Below, in pieces: positions 21,465 through 33,924 of a stretch of 64,000 bases of DNA (position 1 is its first letter; every line of letters begins with the position of its first letter). Under the pieces are notes generated by a model, which was given only the letters and a program-made list of their open reading frames with translations, searched no databases and was not told where the DNA came from. A program made the translations under genes and the position numbers. This DNA comes from Lactarius indigo (lineage: Eukaryota > Basidiomycota > Agaricomycetes > Russulales > Russulaceae): the NCBI GenBank assembly GCA_025766275.1, contig JAFKAC010000002.1, positions 3,224,001 to 3,288,000 of the forward strand, read 5' to 3'.

Positions 21465-24034
21465 AGTGGCATATTCGACCAGAGAACAGTGGACGTCTTT
21501 CCATCCTTATCATCTTGAACGACAAGGAGACCGCAACGTACCAACAAGATTTCTAGGGGCAGCTCAGTGGAGAGAACGAGGAGAAGATACTGGATACTTT
21601 GTAGAGTTCAACAGTCCTAACCGTTTCCAACCCATTGAGTTCAATTTCGATCACCTCTGTTGGACCAAGGTTACGTGGAATCCTATAGACCATCGCTGGG
21701 ACATTGTGAGACCAGCAGGAAGAAATTACAACTGTGACATCAACTCGTGTGAACTTAATAGTTGTGCAGATTATGGTCCTATCAACGGACAAATGCAAGA
21801 ATATACAGACGAGGGGATTAGCAGAGAAGAAACTTCTAGCAACCAATCTCTGAGCAGGAGAGACACCCCTGCTGAGGACACCAGCTTGGGAGCTATTGGA
21901 GAACATATTATACAATGAACTGAGTCCCTTACCATCCAACAACCTGAACCAGAAATAATCCATGTTCACAGCCCAGCAGTTGCAATGGCCACTGCCACCA
22001 TTACGCAAGAGGAGGTACAGCTAAGATCCGAAGCTAGGGATCAAATAGCCCTAGAAGAACAGAGACGCATCACCGAAGAATCACAAGCAAACCTAGCTCC
22101 GATCAACCCATACACCGGTCATCAAATGACTGAGGATGACATAGCCATCCATTGTGCCATCGGGCCAGATGTAGCTGACCCCCCTAGCGGAGGAGGTGGA
22201 CCCCCTAATGATTTACCAGGAGGAGGACCACCACCCTGAGGACAAGGATTTGGAGGATTCCCTGGAGGATTCCCAGGAGGGCCACCAGGAGGAGGACATC
22301 CCGGAGGAGGGTTACCAGGTGCAGGTTCCATTGTTCCTGATGAACAGCACACATGAAGATGATACTCACAGTGACAAAGGAGACTGTGGTGAGATATCAA
22401 AGGTGGCTGGAAGCAGCAACAGGGGGTCAGGCAAGTAAAGCAAGATGGTTGTCTGGCACACAAACAGTGAGAACTGATGTTATACATTGGAGAGAAGGGA
22501 GCTTACCTGGCACACAAACAGTGAGAACTGATGTGGACCAGAAGCGTACCTGGTACTCTACTTATACACTTTCTGGGAGTGACACTATACAAGGGATGTA
22601 ACACAAGTCACATACTACAAGGTAGTTATTGTTCTACAAATGGACAAAGGAGTGGACGTTCTGAGAACAAGGACAGAAAGAACAAGGAGAGTCCAGAAGT
22701 AAATGATATCATAGTGACATCATAATAAGGATAGACTTAAAGGAGAACAAAGAAAGATACAAGAACGCGTAGTACAATGGATAGTCTGGATATGTCCATA
22801 TGATGTCATTGTACATGATGTCATAGATAAAGAAGTCCGAGATTGTACAGATCAAATCTAATCTAAAGCGGTCCTAATTAATTTACAGCAGTCCATATCT
22901 GTAAGTCCGGTCCATTAGAGCCGCTAAGTGCGCAAGGGTCACTTATCAACAGTTCCCCCCCCAAGTAATAAATTAGCTGGTGAAGCACCCACAGTATTCG
23001 ATGGAGAATGTGCCAAAGTCGAAGCATTCCTCATGCAGTGGCATGTCTACTGGGGCATGAACGCAGATGAAGGCATTATGGCAACCCCATACTGACGCAC
23101 CCTACTTTTCCTCTCCTACATTAAAGGCATCAATGTTAGTGAATGGGTGCTGGCAATGCTCACATGGCTTAACAGCCAGATACAAACCAGCATACCCCAG
23201 ACAAGCGAAGGACTATGGAATGAAGTCACACACAGCTTCATGCAGCACTTCCGAAACACAATGGAACAAGAACAAGCCCAGTACGAGCTAAAGAGGGGCC
23301 TTAAAATGATTGGGGGTAATCTAGATGAGTATTGTACCCAATGCAAACAATTAATATGATGCGCTCAGTATCGGCTGGATGATCCCCAGATGCTTGATCT
23401 ATTCACAAGTGGACTACCCTCCAATCTCTACTCCAAAGTATACACCCTCAACTTGCCATGCAACTACTGAGAATGGAAGGAAGCTGCCACCACCTGCCAA
23501 CAACAATACATGCATCTTAAAGCAATGCTGAACAAAGGAGCGCTGCAGAGATCAGAGCGACTGCAATGACAGTGCCAATGGCAGGGACTGCCAAGGAGCT
23601 CTTGGCAACCCAGAAACCTTCCAAGAGACCCAAATGCAATAGACACGTCAGCAGATCAAATTTGAGGATGACTAACAGGAGCAGAAGAACTACTTGCCCC
23701 ACGACCCCCATACCGACCCCAAGGAGGGTTTTTACAAAGAGGAGGGCATAATAACCAAAGGCCAGTCACCTGTTATAACTGCAGAAAGGACGGACACATG
23801 GCCCAAGATTGTAGACAACCATGAGGGGGATATCAACCCCAAGCATCAAGTAGTCGGTATATCGATACCGACTATCATCAGCAAGAACCCAAAATTGCTA
23901 CCAGAGCGGTTCAAGAAGTACCTCCTCAACAGCACGCCAGCGACTGGCTTAACAGAGTAGCAGGAGAATCAGATTACATAAAGGACATCATCCTCCAACA
24001 ACTATGGAAGAAGGAGGGTTTTCAGGATGCCTAA
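21465..24034 (+). pseudogene. Element C gag, interrupted by a solo LTR
   Basis: Gag of a second subfamily. Similarity starts at the position of the gag start codon, which is GTG here, and no 5' LTR or primer-binding site is visible upstream. The N-terminal region and Gly/Pro hinge occupy 21,465-22,337, a solo LTR fills 22,338-22,951, and the capsid-like domain resumes at 22,957. The CCHC knuckle CYNCRKDGHMAQDC is intact at 23,771-23,812. Stops include TGA near 21,916, 22,238, 23,092, 23,357 and 23,468. The gag stop is TAA at 24,032-24,034. Confidence 0.88.
22338..22951. mobile_element. Solo LTR of an unrelated retrotransposon inserted in element C gag
   Basis: This 614-bp insertion begins TGATGAACAG and ends TTATCAACA (TG...CA). 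It is flanked by a perfect 5-bp duplication GTTCC at 22,333-22,337 and 22,952-22,956. Removing it restores alignment of gag with elements A and B. It has no coding capacity and does not resemble the Gypsy LTRs here. Inside are a perfect 28-bp direct repeat (22,453-22,480 and 22,507-22,534) and three TGACATCA/TGATGTCA words (22,714-22,722, 22,801-22,809, 22,816-22,824). A solo LTR left by LTR-LTR recombination fits best. Orientation is not known. Confidence 0.85.
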
Positions 24035-24056
24035 ACCCATCGGCCTGGGTAAGGGC
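24016..24056 (+). promoter_or_regulatory. Element C gag-pol -1 frameshift signal
   Basis: GGGTTTT at 24,016-24,022 lies in the gag frame, 9 nt before TAA. The hairpin at 24,029-24,056 keeps the ACCCA / TGGGT and GCCT / AGGGC pairing. Substitutions relative to B fall in the loop and bulges. The -1 frame is open to the ATG at 24,079. Confidence 0.8.
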
Positions 24057-27000
24057 GGTTAATTGTAACAGTGTAATCATGACTCGCTACCAATCTATGA
24101 AAGTTCCAGTATCAATTCACACCAGTTACACAATGGCCGACATATGAGCATTAGTTGACTCAGGAGCAACTCACTGCTTCATGAGGCCATCCTTTGTCAA
24201 AAGGATGGGATTTGGGACCAAACCACTGGACGTCCCAAAGAAAATATGGAATATTGACAACACAGAAAACAAATCAGGGTGTATCACCCATTACATTGAT
24301 GTCGATGTGCAAACTAAAGGAATTAACAAGGAAATGCATTTCCTTATTACAGATATTGGGGATGAAGATATTGTATTAGGATATCCATGGCTCGCTACAT
24401 ATGACCCCCACATCAAATGGTCCCAAGCAGCTATACACAAAGCCATGCTCCCCATCGTCATCCAATCAGTAAACCCCCGTATCGAGCGAATTACGCCAAT
24501 GGTAGCAACCACCTCAGTACAGGACGACGAATATGAAGTAGTACATTCCTGCGTTATCACCAACAAACAGTGACAACAATTTGAAGAAGGCTGTCGAATC
24601 AGGGCGACGGCTACAGACCTTGCCATTGCAGCTCAACAATATAACACCAAAGCTGAGTTACCCCCTGAATATCAAGAGTTTGAATGCCTCTTCAGTGAGG
24701 AAGCGTCAGACAGGTTTCCTCCCAGTAGACCCTGGGATCATGTGATCAAGTTTAAACCAGGAACGGCCGATGCCATTGACTGCAAAATATACCCAATGAC
24801 TCAAGAGGAGGACAAGAAATTACGCGAGTGGATAGACGAACAACTAAAGAAGGGATACATACAACCCTCTAAATCCCCGTATGCATCCTCCTTCTTCATC
24901 AAGAAGAAAGACGGGAAGTTACGGCTGGTACAAGACTACCAGAAAATTAACACCGTCACTATTTGCAACTAATACCCCCTCCCTCTCATCTCCGACCTCA
25001 TTACTGATCTTAGCAACGCCCACATCTACACCAAACTCAACGTTAGATGGGGATACAACAACATACACATCAAAGAAGGTGACGAAGAAAAGGCTGCGTT
25101 TAAGATGCGATACAGACTATTCAAACCTACGGTGATGTTTTTCAGCTTAACCAATTCCCCTGCAACGTTCCAGACCATGATGAACTTCATATTCAGGGAT
25201 ATCATGGCTAAACACGAAGCACGCAGGACGATTATCAGGGTTTATATGGACGACATTGGCATTGCTATGGGACTCAAGTATTCACTAAACGATCACATTG
25301 AAGCAGTCAAAGATGTCCTCCATGTATCCGTGGAGCATGACCTCTATTACAAACTCAAAAAATGCCTCTTCCACTCCCCGCGCATGGATTACCTGGGGGT
25401 AATCCTTGAAAAGGGGGTGACATGCATGGACCCCATCAAAATTTCTGGCATCAAGGACTGGCCTACACCAACCAAGGTCAAGGACGTCTGCTCCTTTCTC
25501 AGTTTTTGCAATTTTTACCGACCTTTCATACGAGGTTTTGCAACCAAAGCGCAACCACTCAACAAACTCACACGTAAAGATACCGAATGGCACTGGGGAA
25601 CTGAAGAAGAAAAGGCATTCCAAGACCTTAAGACCCTCATCACCAGCGAACCTGTCCTAGCACACCCCAATCTCACCCAACAGTTCAAGTTGGAAGTTGA
25701 CACGTCAGGTTTTGCAACTGGAGCGGTCCTCCAACATAAAGCAGACGGCAAATGACACCCCATCAGCTACTACTCATCCACTCTCAATGAAGCCAAGTGA
25801 AACTACAACATCTACGACCTCAAACTCCTAGCAATTGTCAAGGCTTTTCACCATTGGAGGCCTCTCCTGGCAGGCTCCCCCCACAAAATCAAGGTATTCT
25901 CCGATCATCTCAACCTGCAATACTGGAAATTGCCGCAGAAGATTAGTAGACATGTCGCCAGGGAAGTACTCGAACTTTCCAAATACGACTTCGAAATTCA
26001 CCATATCAAGGGAACTTCCAATGGATGTGCCGACGCACTGTCACAAAGACCAGACTATGATCAAGGGGAAAATGACAATGAAGGGATAACGGTATTACCA
26101 GAAAGCGTCTTCATATGCGCCACCACTCTAGAAGAACCACGACATCCACACTGGAGACCAGAAATCCTGCCAGTAGAAATGACTCCAGAACACCCCATTT
26201 ACGAACAGGACCCAGCTAAGTTAAAGCCTTGGGTCGACGCTCATAAACTAAAGGATATTGAAGGGACGTGGTACAAGGATGGACGTCGAGTAGTCACCGG
26301 TGGCATCCATGACAAGTGCACCATTATCGCAGCCCATCACAACTCTCCTGTATACGGCCATCCAGGCATTAAATGCGCCCTCCAACTTACAGAACGACAT
26401 TACTGGTGGCCGCAAATGAAAGGCAATGTCACGGACTATGTTAAGGGGTGTGCGGAGTGCCAGCGGCACAAAGTCAATCTCCATCCCATCCAAGTGCCTC
26501 TGCAACCCATCTATCCCAAACCAGAAGCCCTGCCATTCGAGACTATTGCAGTGGACTTTATCACCAAGCTCCCTATATCCCGTGGCTATGATTCCATCCT
26601 AATGGTAACGGATCACAACTGTACCAAAGCCACCGTCTTCATTCCTTGCCATGAGGAGATAACTGCCAAAGGAACAGCTGCTCTGTACGTATCCCACATC
26701 TTTCCACGATTCGGACTCCCCTCACATGTCATCAGCGATCGAGATCCTTGTTTTGCATCCAAATTCATGTGGGAGATATGCAAGATCCTTGGCATCAGCC
26801 AAAATATCTCAACTGCTTATCACCCCAGAACTGATGGCCAATCGGAACAAACAAATCAGTGGCTGGAACAATATCTCTGCTTTTGGGTAAATGAATGACA
26901 AGATGATTGGGTTCAATATCTGCCCATGGCGGAATTCATGCATAACAATTGGCCGAATGAAACCATGCAGGAGTCTCCCTTCTTCCTCTTATCAGGGTTC

Positions 27001-27600
27001 AACCCTCATGCTGATTGGACTGATAGGCCATCTCCTATCCCACAGGTGTCATTAAGGTTGGATCAATTCAAACAGGCGTGACAGCATGCCTTCTCCTATA
27101 TGTTCCGGGCGCAACAGTCATGGGTCAAACACAAAGATACACCCAAATTCAAAGAAGGAGACCTTGTGTGGCTAGAGGGATGCCATCTGCGCACGCATCA
27201 GCCAACCGCAAAATTAGCTGCAAAACGACATGGACCATTTAAGGTTGTTCAGGCGATGTCCCCTGTCAACTACCACCTTGAACTTCCCATGCAGTGGAGC
27301 ATCCATGACATCTTCCATATAGATCTTCTCACACCTTATCATGAAACACCCATGCACGGACCAAACTACCAGCACCCACCACCAGATTTGGTCAACAACA
27401 AAGAAGAGTATGAGGTCGAGAAGATTCTGGACTCTCGGTGGTTCGGCAGAAGACGTCGACTCCAGTACCTTGTCAAATGGAAGGGCTATCCGGACTTGGA
27501 CAACCAGTGGGTCGATAAGGATGATGTCTTTGCCAACCAAGCCATTCAGGACTTCAAAGCTCTAAACCCCGATCAAGAAACACATATAAGGGCGACTTGA
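24022..27600 (+). pseudogene. Element C pol: protease to chromodomain
   Basis: Protease (LVDSGATHCF) is preceded by an in-frame TGA at 24,145-24,147. Reverse transcriptase has YMDD at 25,243-25,254. RNase H (LEVDTSGFATGAVL) and integrase follow, the latter with zinc region CAECQRHK, D in MVTDHN, D in ISDRDPCF and E in DGQSEQTNQ. The chromodomain ends at TGA 27,598-27,600. Additional stops are CGA/CAA-to-stop transitions (near 24,572, 24,970, 25,755, 25,798, 26,896, 27,079). The long uninterrupted stretch is 25,930-26,898. Confidence 0.92.
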
Positions 27601-28788
27601 TGCTGCACTAAGTCCTCACTACCCACTCCTATCTCCCATCATCTCATGACTACTCCCACCAATGCCTCCGCACCGAACCCCACACTCCTTGAACATCTTG
27701 CAAGGGGTGCAGTGGCCCATAACGTGCTACATACCTTCCGAGCTCCTGAAGATGTCCCCAATGAAGAGGGGCTCATCACCCAGCAAGAATGGGACACCAT
27801 TCAGAGGCGATTCCCCTTACCTACCAGAGGGGTCCTCACCAACGACACCACCCCCACTTACAACCTTATCGACCCCAACACCGGCCGACAGTTCAACACC
27901 ACCCCCATCACCTCTGAAGAACTCGCTGCCCTTCGAGCGGCTCTCCCAAGCACTGACCAGCGCACAATTGCTCCGAGCATGGGAGATGCAGTGGAAGGAG
28001 ACAGCACACAAATGGCAGGACGAACAACTGCACCTGGCGGAGATGCAGAGGAAAGCAAGGAAGGTGAGGCAAAAGTATTGGAGGACAATAACGCTATCTA
28101 TGACAATAGCGATTAATACCCGGCGAGACACTCTTTCCTCAGAACACGAAGCCACACTGACGATCCCGATGCCAACCCTTACATTGTCTACACCAACGGA
28201 GACCCCATGTACCAAGGAGACATCCAGGTCTTCCAAGTGGCGCCCCATGAGCCCAGATCTCCCAAAGACGATCCCGCCTCCCTCATGGCGCCAGAAGGGT
28301 TCCGGTGCAATAGGGGACCCAATTCAATTCCCTTCAAGGTCAAGCTCCCCGGAGGGCAAGTCGTAGACACTGACCATGTGCAAGTGGTCATATGCAGCAA
28401 CCTGTTTGTGCTGGGGTTGGTAAGTGGGTCGCCATACATCTATGGCCAACCCCTGTACGCCAAACCACACCGCCCTCACAACGACCAAGCTTTCATCGCT
28501 CATAAAGACCTCATCATGATCAAGGAGGGTAACACTACTGACCGCACCCTCAAGAAAGTAGGAGATGAGTCTCTCACCACTGAGGTTCACTGCTACCAAG
28601 CGGCCATGTATCATGAGGACCGACTACTAGCACGCATGAGGGAGATCAGGCTCCAATTGGCGAACATCACACAAGATAAGCTCAACTCCATCTATAGGTT
28701 GGAAAGGGCTAACACATTTTGGCGGATTGAGGAAGTGCAGAAGGATTGGCCACTGTCAGCCTTCATGCGAGGTGGGCCTCACATCTGA
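27601..28788 (+). pseudogene. Element C C-terminal extension (second subfamily)
   Basis: It is in frame with the chromodomain across the TGA at 27,598; an ATG follows at 27,646. It is homologous to the A/B/Z extension but much diverged. Shared words are PEGFR-NRGPN-IPF, YGQPLYAKPH and DKLNSIYRLERAN. One further stop (TAA at 28,114) is CAA in copy E. It ends TGA at 28,786-28,788, just before a purine tract and the LTR. Conservation of this region between two subfamilies argues that it was coding and useful to the element. Confidence 0.75.
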
Positions 28789-28799
28789 AAGAGAGGTAA

Positions 28800-29287
28800 T
28801 GTTACAGGTTTTGAATCATGACTGGTTATAACTACGGTCCAACTCTAGTATTAGTCATGGACACTTACATTGTATCAGTCAGCATGGTAGTACACATGTG
28901 ATTGTGATTCATGTATGACTCATTTCTAGGATAGTTGTACTAGGGTTCAAGCTAGTTACACTATTGGTCTCTTATTGTTCTAGCAGCGCTTTAAAGCCTG
29001 CGTGTATCTGTATAAGTAGTTGTCTCCAAAGACCAAGAGTCCCCATCTTGGTCTTCTTCAATCCACTACTTGACCTGTCTCCCATCTGTCTTAGTCTTTG
29101 ACTAAGAAGTACATCCACTTCTATCCATCAAAGGATAGCACTTCATCATCTTAGCTGCAGCGTGTGCCAGAAGTGCCCCTGTTCAGCTCGCGTTGGGTTG
29201 ACACGTGATCCCCATTCACTTGATCTCCACTAAGTCGATTATGCCTATTCAGAGTCCAAGTCAGACTAACGGCAGTGGAGCGTAACA
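28800..29287 (+). repeat. LTR shared by elements C (3') and E (5')
   Basis: A 488-bp LTR, TGTTAC...GTAACA, preceded by element C's purine tract. The hairpin is present but shortened by one changed base. It is followed directly by CCAAAGCTGAG, an internal pol segment, instead of a primer-binding site. Confidence 0.9.
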
Positions 29288-32247
29288 CCAAAGCTGAGTT
29301 ACCTCCCGAATATCAAGAGTTTGAACGTCTCTTCAGTGAAGAAGCGTCAGACAGGTTTCCTCCCAGTAGACCCTGGGATCACGCAATTGAATTCAAACCA
29401 GGGACAGCCGATGCCATTGACTGCAAAATATACCCAATGACTCAAGAGGAAGACAAGAAATTACATGAATGGATAGACAAACAACTAAAGAAGGGATACA
29501 TACGCCCCTCTAAATCCCCATATGCATCCTCCTTCTTCTTCATCAAGAAGAAAGATGGGAAGCTACGACCAGTACAAGATTACCGGAAAATCAACGCAGT
29601 CACTATTTGCAATCAACACCCCCTTCCTCTCATCTCCGACCTCATTACTGATCTTAGCAATGCCCACATCTACACCAAGCTTGATGTTAGATGGGGATAC
29701 AACAACGTACACATCAAAGAAGGAGACAAAGAAAAAGCCACGTTTAAAATGCGATATGGACTATTCAAACCTACGGTGATGTTTTTCAGCTTAACCAACT
29801 CCCCCGCAATGTTCCAGACCATGATGAACTTCATATTCAGAGATATCATGGCCAAACACGAAGCACGTGGAATGGTTATTAGGGTTTATACAGACAACAT
29901 CAGCATCACTACAGGACTCAAGTATTCACTAAACGATCACATTAAAGCAGTCAAAGATGTCCTCTGTGTACCTGTGGAGCACGACCTCTATTACAAACTC
30001 GAAAAATGTCTCTTCCACTCCCTGCGCATGGATTACCTGGGGGTAATCCTTGAAAAGGGGGTGACATGCATGGACCCCATCAAAATTTCTGGCATTAAGG
30101 ACTGGCCTACACCAACCAAGGTCAAGGACGTCCGCTCCTTTCTCAGTTTTTGCAATTTTTACTGACCTTTTATACAAGGCTTTGTGACCAAAGCATGACC
30201 ACTCAACAAACTCACATGCAAAGACACCAAATGGCACTGGGGAACCAAAGAAGAAAAGGTGTTCCAAGACCTTAAGACCCTCATCACCAGTGAACCTGTT
30301 CTAGCACACCCAGACCTCACCCGACAATTCGAGTTGGAAGTTGACGTGTTAGGTTTTGCAACTGGAGCGGTCCTCCTTCAGCATAAAGTGGATGGTAAAT
30401 GACACCCCATTGGTTACTATTCGTCCACCCTTAATGAAGCCGAATGAAATTATGACATCTACAACCTCAAGCTCCTAGCAATTGTCAAGGCCTTCCGCCA
30501 TTGGAGACCCCTCCTAGCAGGTTCTCCCCATAAAATCAAGGTCTTCTCCGATCATCTCAACCTGCAATACTGGAAATTGCTGCAAAAGATTAGTAGATGT
30601 GTCACCAGGGAAGTACTCAAACTTTCTGAATACAACTTCGAAATTCATCACATCAAGGGAACCTCCAATGGACGTGCCAATGCACTGTCACAAAGACCAG
30701 ACTACGATCAAGGAGAAAATGACAACGAAGGGATAATGGTGTTGCCAGAAAGTGTCTTCGTACACGCCACCACTCTGGAAGAACCACGACGTCCACATTG
30801 GAGATCAGAGATCCTACCAGTAGAAATGACTCCAGAACACCCCATTTACAAGCAAGACCTAGCTAAGTTAAGACCTTGGGTTGACACTCATAAACTAAAG
30901 GATATTGAAGGAACATGGTACAAGGATGGCTGCTGAGTAGTCACTGGTGGTATCCACGACAAACGCACCATTATTGTGGCCCATCATGACTCCCCTGTCT
31001 ACAGCCATCCAGGTATCAAATGCACTCTCCAACTCACAGAACAACATTATTGGTGGCCACAGATGAAGAACAATGTTACGGATTATGTCAAAGGATGTGC
31101 GGAGTGCCAGTGGCACAAAGTCAACCTTTGTCCCATCCGAGCACCACTACAACCCATTTACCCCAAACCAGAAGCCCTACCATTTGAGACCACCGCAGTA
31201 GATTTTATCACCAAACTCCCTGTCTCCCATGGATATGACTCTATCCTAACAATCACTGATCATGACTGCACCAAAGCTGCTGTCTTCATTCTGTGTAATG
31301 AAGAAATAACAGCCGAAGGGATGGCAGCCCTGTACATCTCCCATGTTTTCCCCCAGTTTGGACTCCCCTCGCATGTCATCAGTGATTGAGACCCTCATTT
31401 TGCATCTAAGTTTATGCAAGAGATATGCAAGATTCTTGGTATCAGTCAAAACGTCTCAACTGCTTATCACCCCTGAACCGATGGCCAATCAGAGCAAACA
31501 AATCAATGGCTCGAGCAATATCTCTGTTTCTGGGTAAATGAATGGCAGGATGATTGGGTTCGTTATCTGCCTATGGCAGAATTCACGCATAACAATTGGC
31601 CTAACGAAACCATGCAGGAGTCCCCCTTCTTTCTCTTATCAGGATTCAACCCTTGTGCTGATTGGGTTGACAGGCCTTCCCCCATTCTGCAAGTGTCACT
31701 AAGACCAGACCAATTCAAACAGGCACAGCAACGTGCCTTCTCCTGTATGTTCAGGGTGCAGAAGTCATGGGTCAAGCACCGAGATATGCCCAAGTTCAAA
31801 GAAGGCAACCTTGTGTGGCTCGAAGGACGCCACCTACGTACACACCAGCCAACCACAAAACTAGCTGCAAAACGCCATGGACCGTTTAAGGTCATCCAGG
31901 TGATGTCTGCCATCAACTATTGCCTCAAACTTCCCATGCAGTGGAGTATCCATGACATCTTCCACATAGATCTTCTCACACCTTATCACAAGACACCCAC
32001 ACACAGACCAAACTATCAGCACCCACCACCTGATTTGGTTGGCAATGAAGAAGAATACGAAGTCGAGAAGATTCTAGACTCCCGGCAATTCAGCAGAAGA
32101 CGTCGGCTCCAGTATCTTGTCAAATGGAAGGGCTATCCTGACTCAGACAATCAGTGGGTCGATAAGGATGACGTCTTTGCTGATGAAGCTATTTGGGATT
32201 TCAAAGCTTCAAACCCCGATCGAGAAGTGCATATAAGGGTGACCTGA
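29288..32247 (+). pseudogene. Element E: gag-less pol (reverse transcriptase to chromodomain)
   Basis: The copy starts abruptly in the linker before reverse transcriptase (TKAELPPEYQEFERLF). No gag or protease precedes it. Reverse transcriptase is long but its active site is YTDN instead of YMDD (about 29,887-29,898), so it is dead. RNase H and integrase follow with CGA-to-TGA stops near 30,164, 30,197, 30,400, 30,446, 30,935, 31,389 and 31,476. The chromodomain (YEVEKILDSRQFS...YLVKWKGYPDSDNQWV) ends at TGA near 32,245. Confidence 0.9.
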
Positions 32248-33436
32248 TACCATGCTAAGTCCCCATCACCCACTTCTACCTCCTATCATCTCATGACTAC
32301 CTTCACCAATGCCTCCACACCAAACCCCACGCTCCTCGAACACCTTGCAAGGGGTGCAGTGGCCTGTAACACACTACACACCTTCCCAGCTCCTGAAGAC
32401 GTCCCCGACAAAGAGGGGCTCATCACCCAGCAAGAATGGGACACCATTCAGAGCCAATTCCCCTTACCTACTGGAGGGGTCCTCACCAATGACACCACCC
32501 CCCACTTACAACCTTATCAACCCCAACACTGGTCAACAGTTCAACACCACCCCCATCACCCACAGCAAACTCGCCGCCCTTCGAGCGGCTCTCCTGAGCA
32601 CTGACGAGTGTGCAGTTGCTCCGAGTGTGGGAGGCACAATGGAAGGAGACAGCACGCAAGTGGCAGAACGAGCAATTACATCTGGCAGAGATGCGGAGGA
32701 AAGCAAGGAAGGCGAGGCAGAAGCATTGGAGGACGATAACGCTATCTATGACAATAGCGATCAATACCTGGTGAGACACTCTTTCCTCAGAACATGAAGC
32801 CACACTGACAATCCCAATGCCACCCCTTATATCGTCTACACCAACGGAGACCCCATGTACCGAGGAGACATCTGGGTCTTCCAAGTGGCACCCCATGAGC
32901 CCAGATCTCCTGAAGACGATCCTGCCTCCCTCATGGCGCCAGAAGGGTTCCGGTGCAATAGGGGACCCAATTCAATTCCCTTCAAGGTCAAACTCCCCAG
33001 AGGGCAAGTTGTAGAGGCCAACCATGTGCAGGTAGTCATGTGCGGCAACCCATTTGTGCTGGGGTTGGTGAGTGGATTGCCATACATGTACGGCCAACCC
33101 TTGTATGCCAAGCTGCACCACCCTCACAATGACCAAGCCTTCATTGCTCATGAAGACCTCATCATGATCAAGGAAGGCAACACCACAGACCACGCCCTTG
33201 AGAAGATCAGGGATGAATCTCTCACGGCTGAGATTCACCAATATCAAGTGGCCACGTATCACGAGGATCGGCTGCTGACATGTATAAGGGAGATCAGGCT
33301 CCAATTGGCAAATGTCACGCAAGATAAGCTGGATTCCATTTACCAGCTGGAGAGGGCTAATACGTTCTGGAGGATTGAAGAGGTGCAGAAGGACTGGCCT
33401 TTGTCAGCCTTTATGCGAGGTGGGCCTCACATCTGA
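32248..33436 (+). pseudogene. Element E C-terminal extension
   Basis: Same subfamily as element C's extension. It starts MTTFTNASTPNPTLLEH at 32,293, has a frameshift near 32,510, and a TGA near 32,797 where C has CGA. The conserved C-terminal half (32,855-33,436) is open. Confidence 0.72.
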
Positions 33437-33447
33437 AAAGGGGGTAA

Positions 33448-33916
33448 TGTTACAGATCTTGACTCATGACCAGTTATGACTATGGTCCAACTTGATATTA
33501 GTCATGGACTTTTACTTTGCATCAGTCAGCATAGTAGTTCATGCATGACTCATTCCTAGGATAGTTGTACTAGGGTTCAAGCTAGTTACGCTACTGGTTA
33601 ACCACTGTTCTAGCAGCGCTTTAAAGCCCATGTGTACTTGTATAAGTAGTTGTTCAAGAAGACCAAGAGTCCCCATCTTGGTCTTCTTCGATCCACTCTA
33701 TTGACTCACTTCTTGTTTGCCTTAGTCTTGGACTAAGTGTGCCTCCACTCCTATCCACCAAAGGATAGTATTCTTTCATATCAGCTGCAGCGTGTGCCAG
33801 TGTGCCCCTGTTCAGCTCGCGTTGGGTTGACATGTGATCCCCATTCGCCAGGTCTTCACTAAGTTGATTATGCCTATTCAGAGTCCAAGTCAGACTAATG
33901 CCAGTGGAGCGTAACA
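33448..33916 (+). repeat. Element E 3' LTR
   Basis: A 469-bp LTR, TGTTAC...GTAACA, with the conserved TATA box and hairpin. It is clearly diverged from the LTR at 28,800, including a roughly 20-bp deletion, so the two are not a recent pair. Confidence 0.9.
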
Positions 33917-33924
33917 GTAAATGC

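Noticed and set aside
22338..22951. The insertion in element C gag as a MITE or DNA transposon
   Set aside because: The ends are TG...CA with a 5-bp duplication and no long terminal inverted repeats, which fits an LTR.
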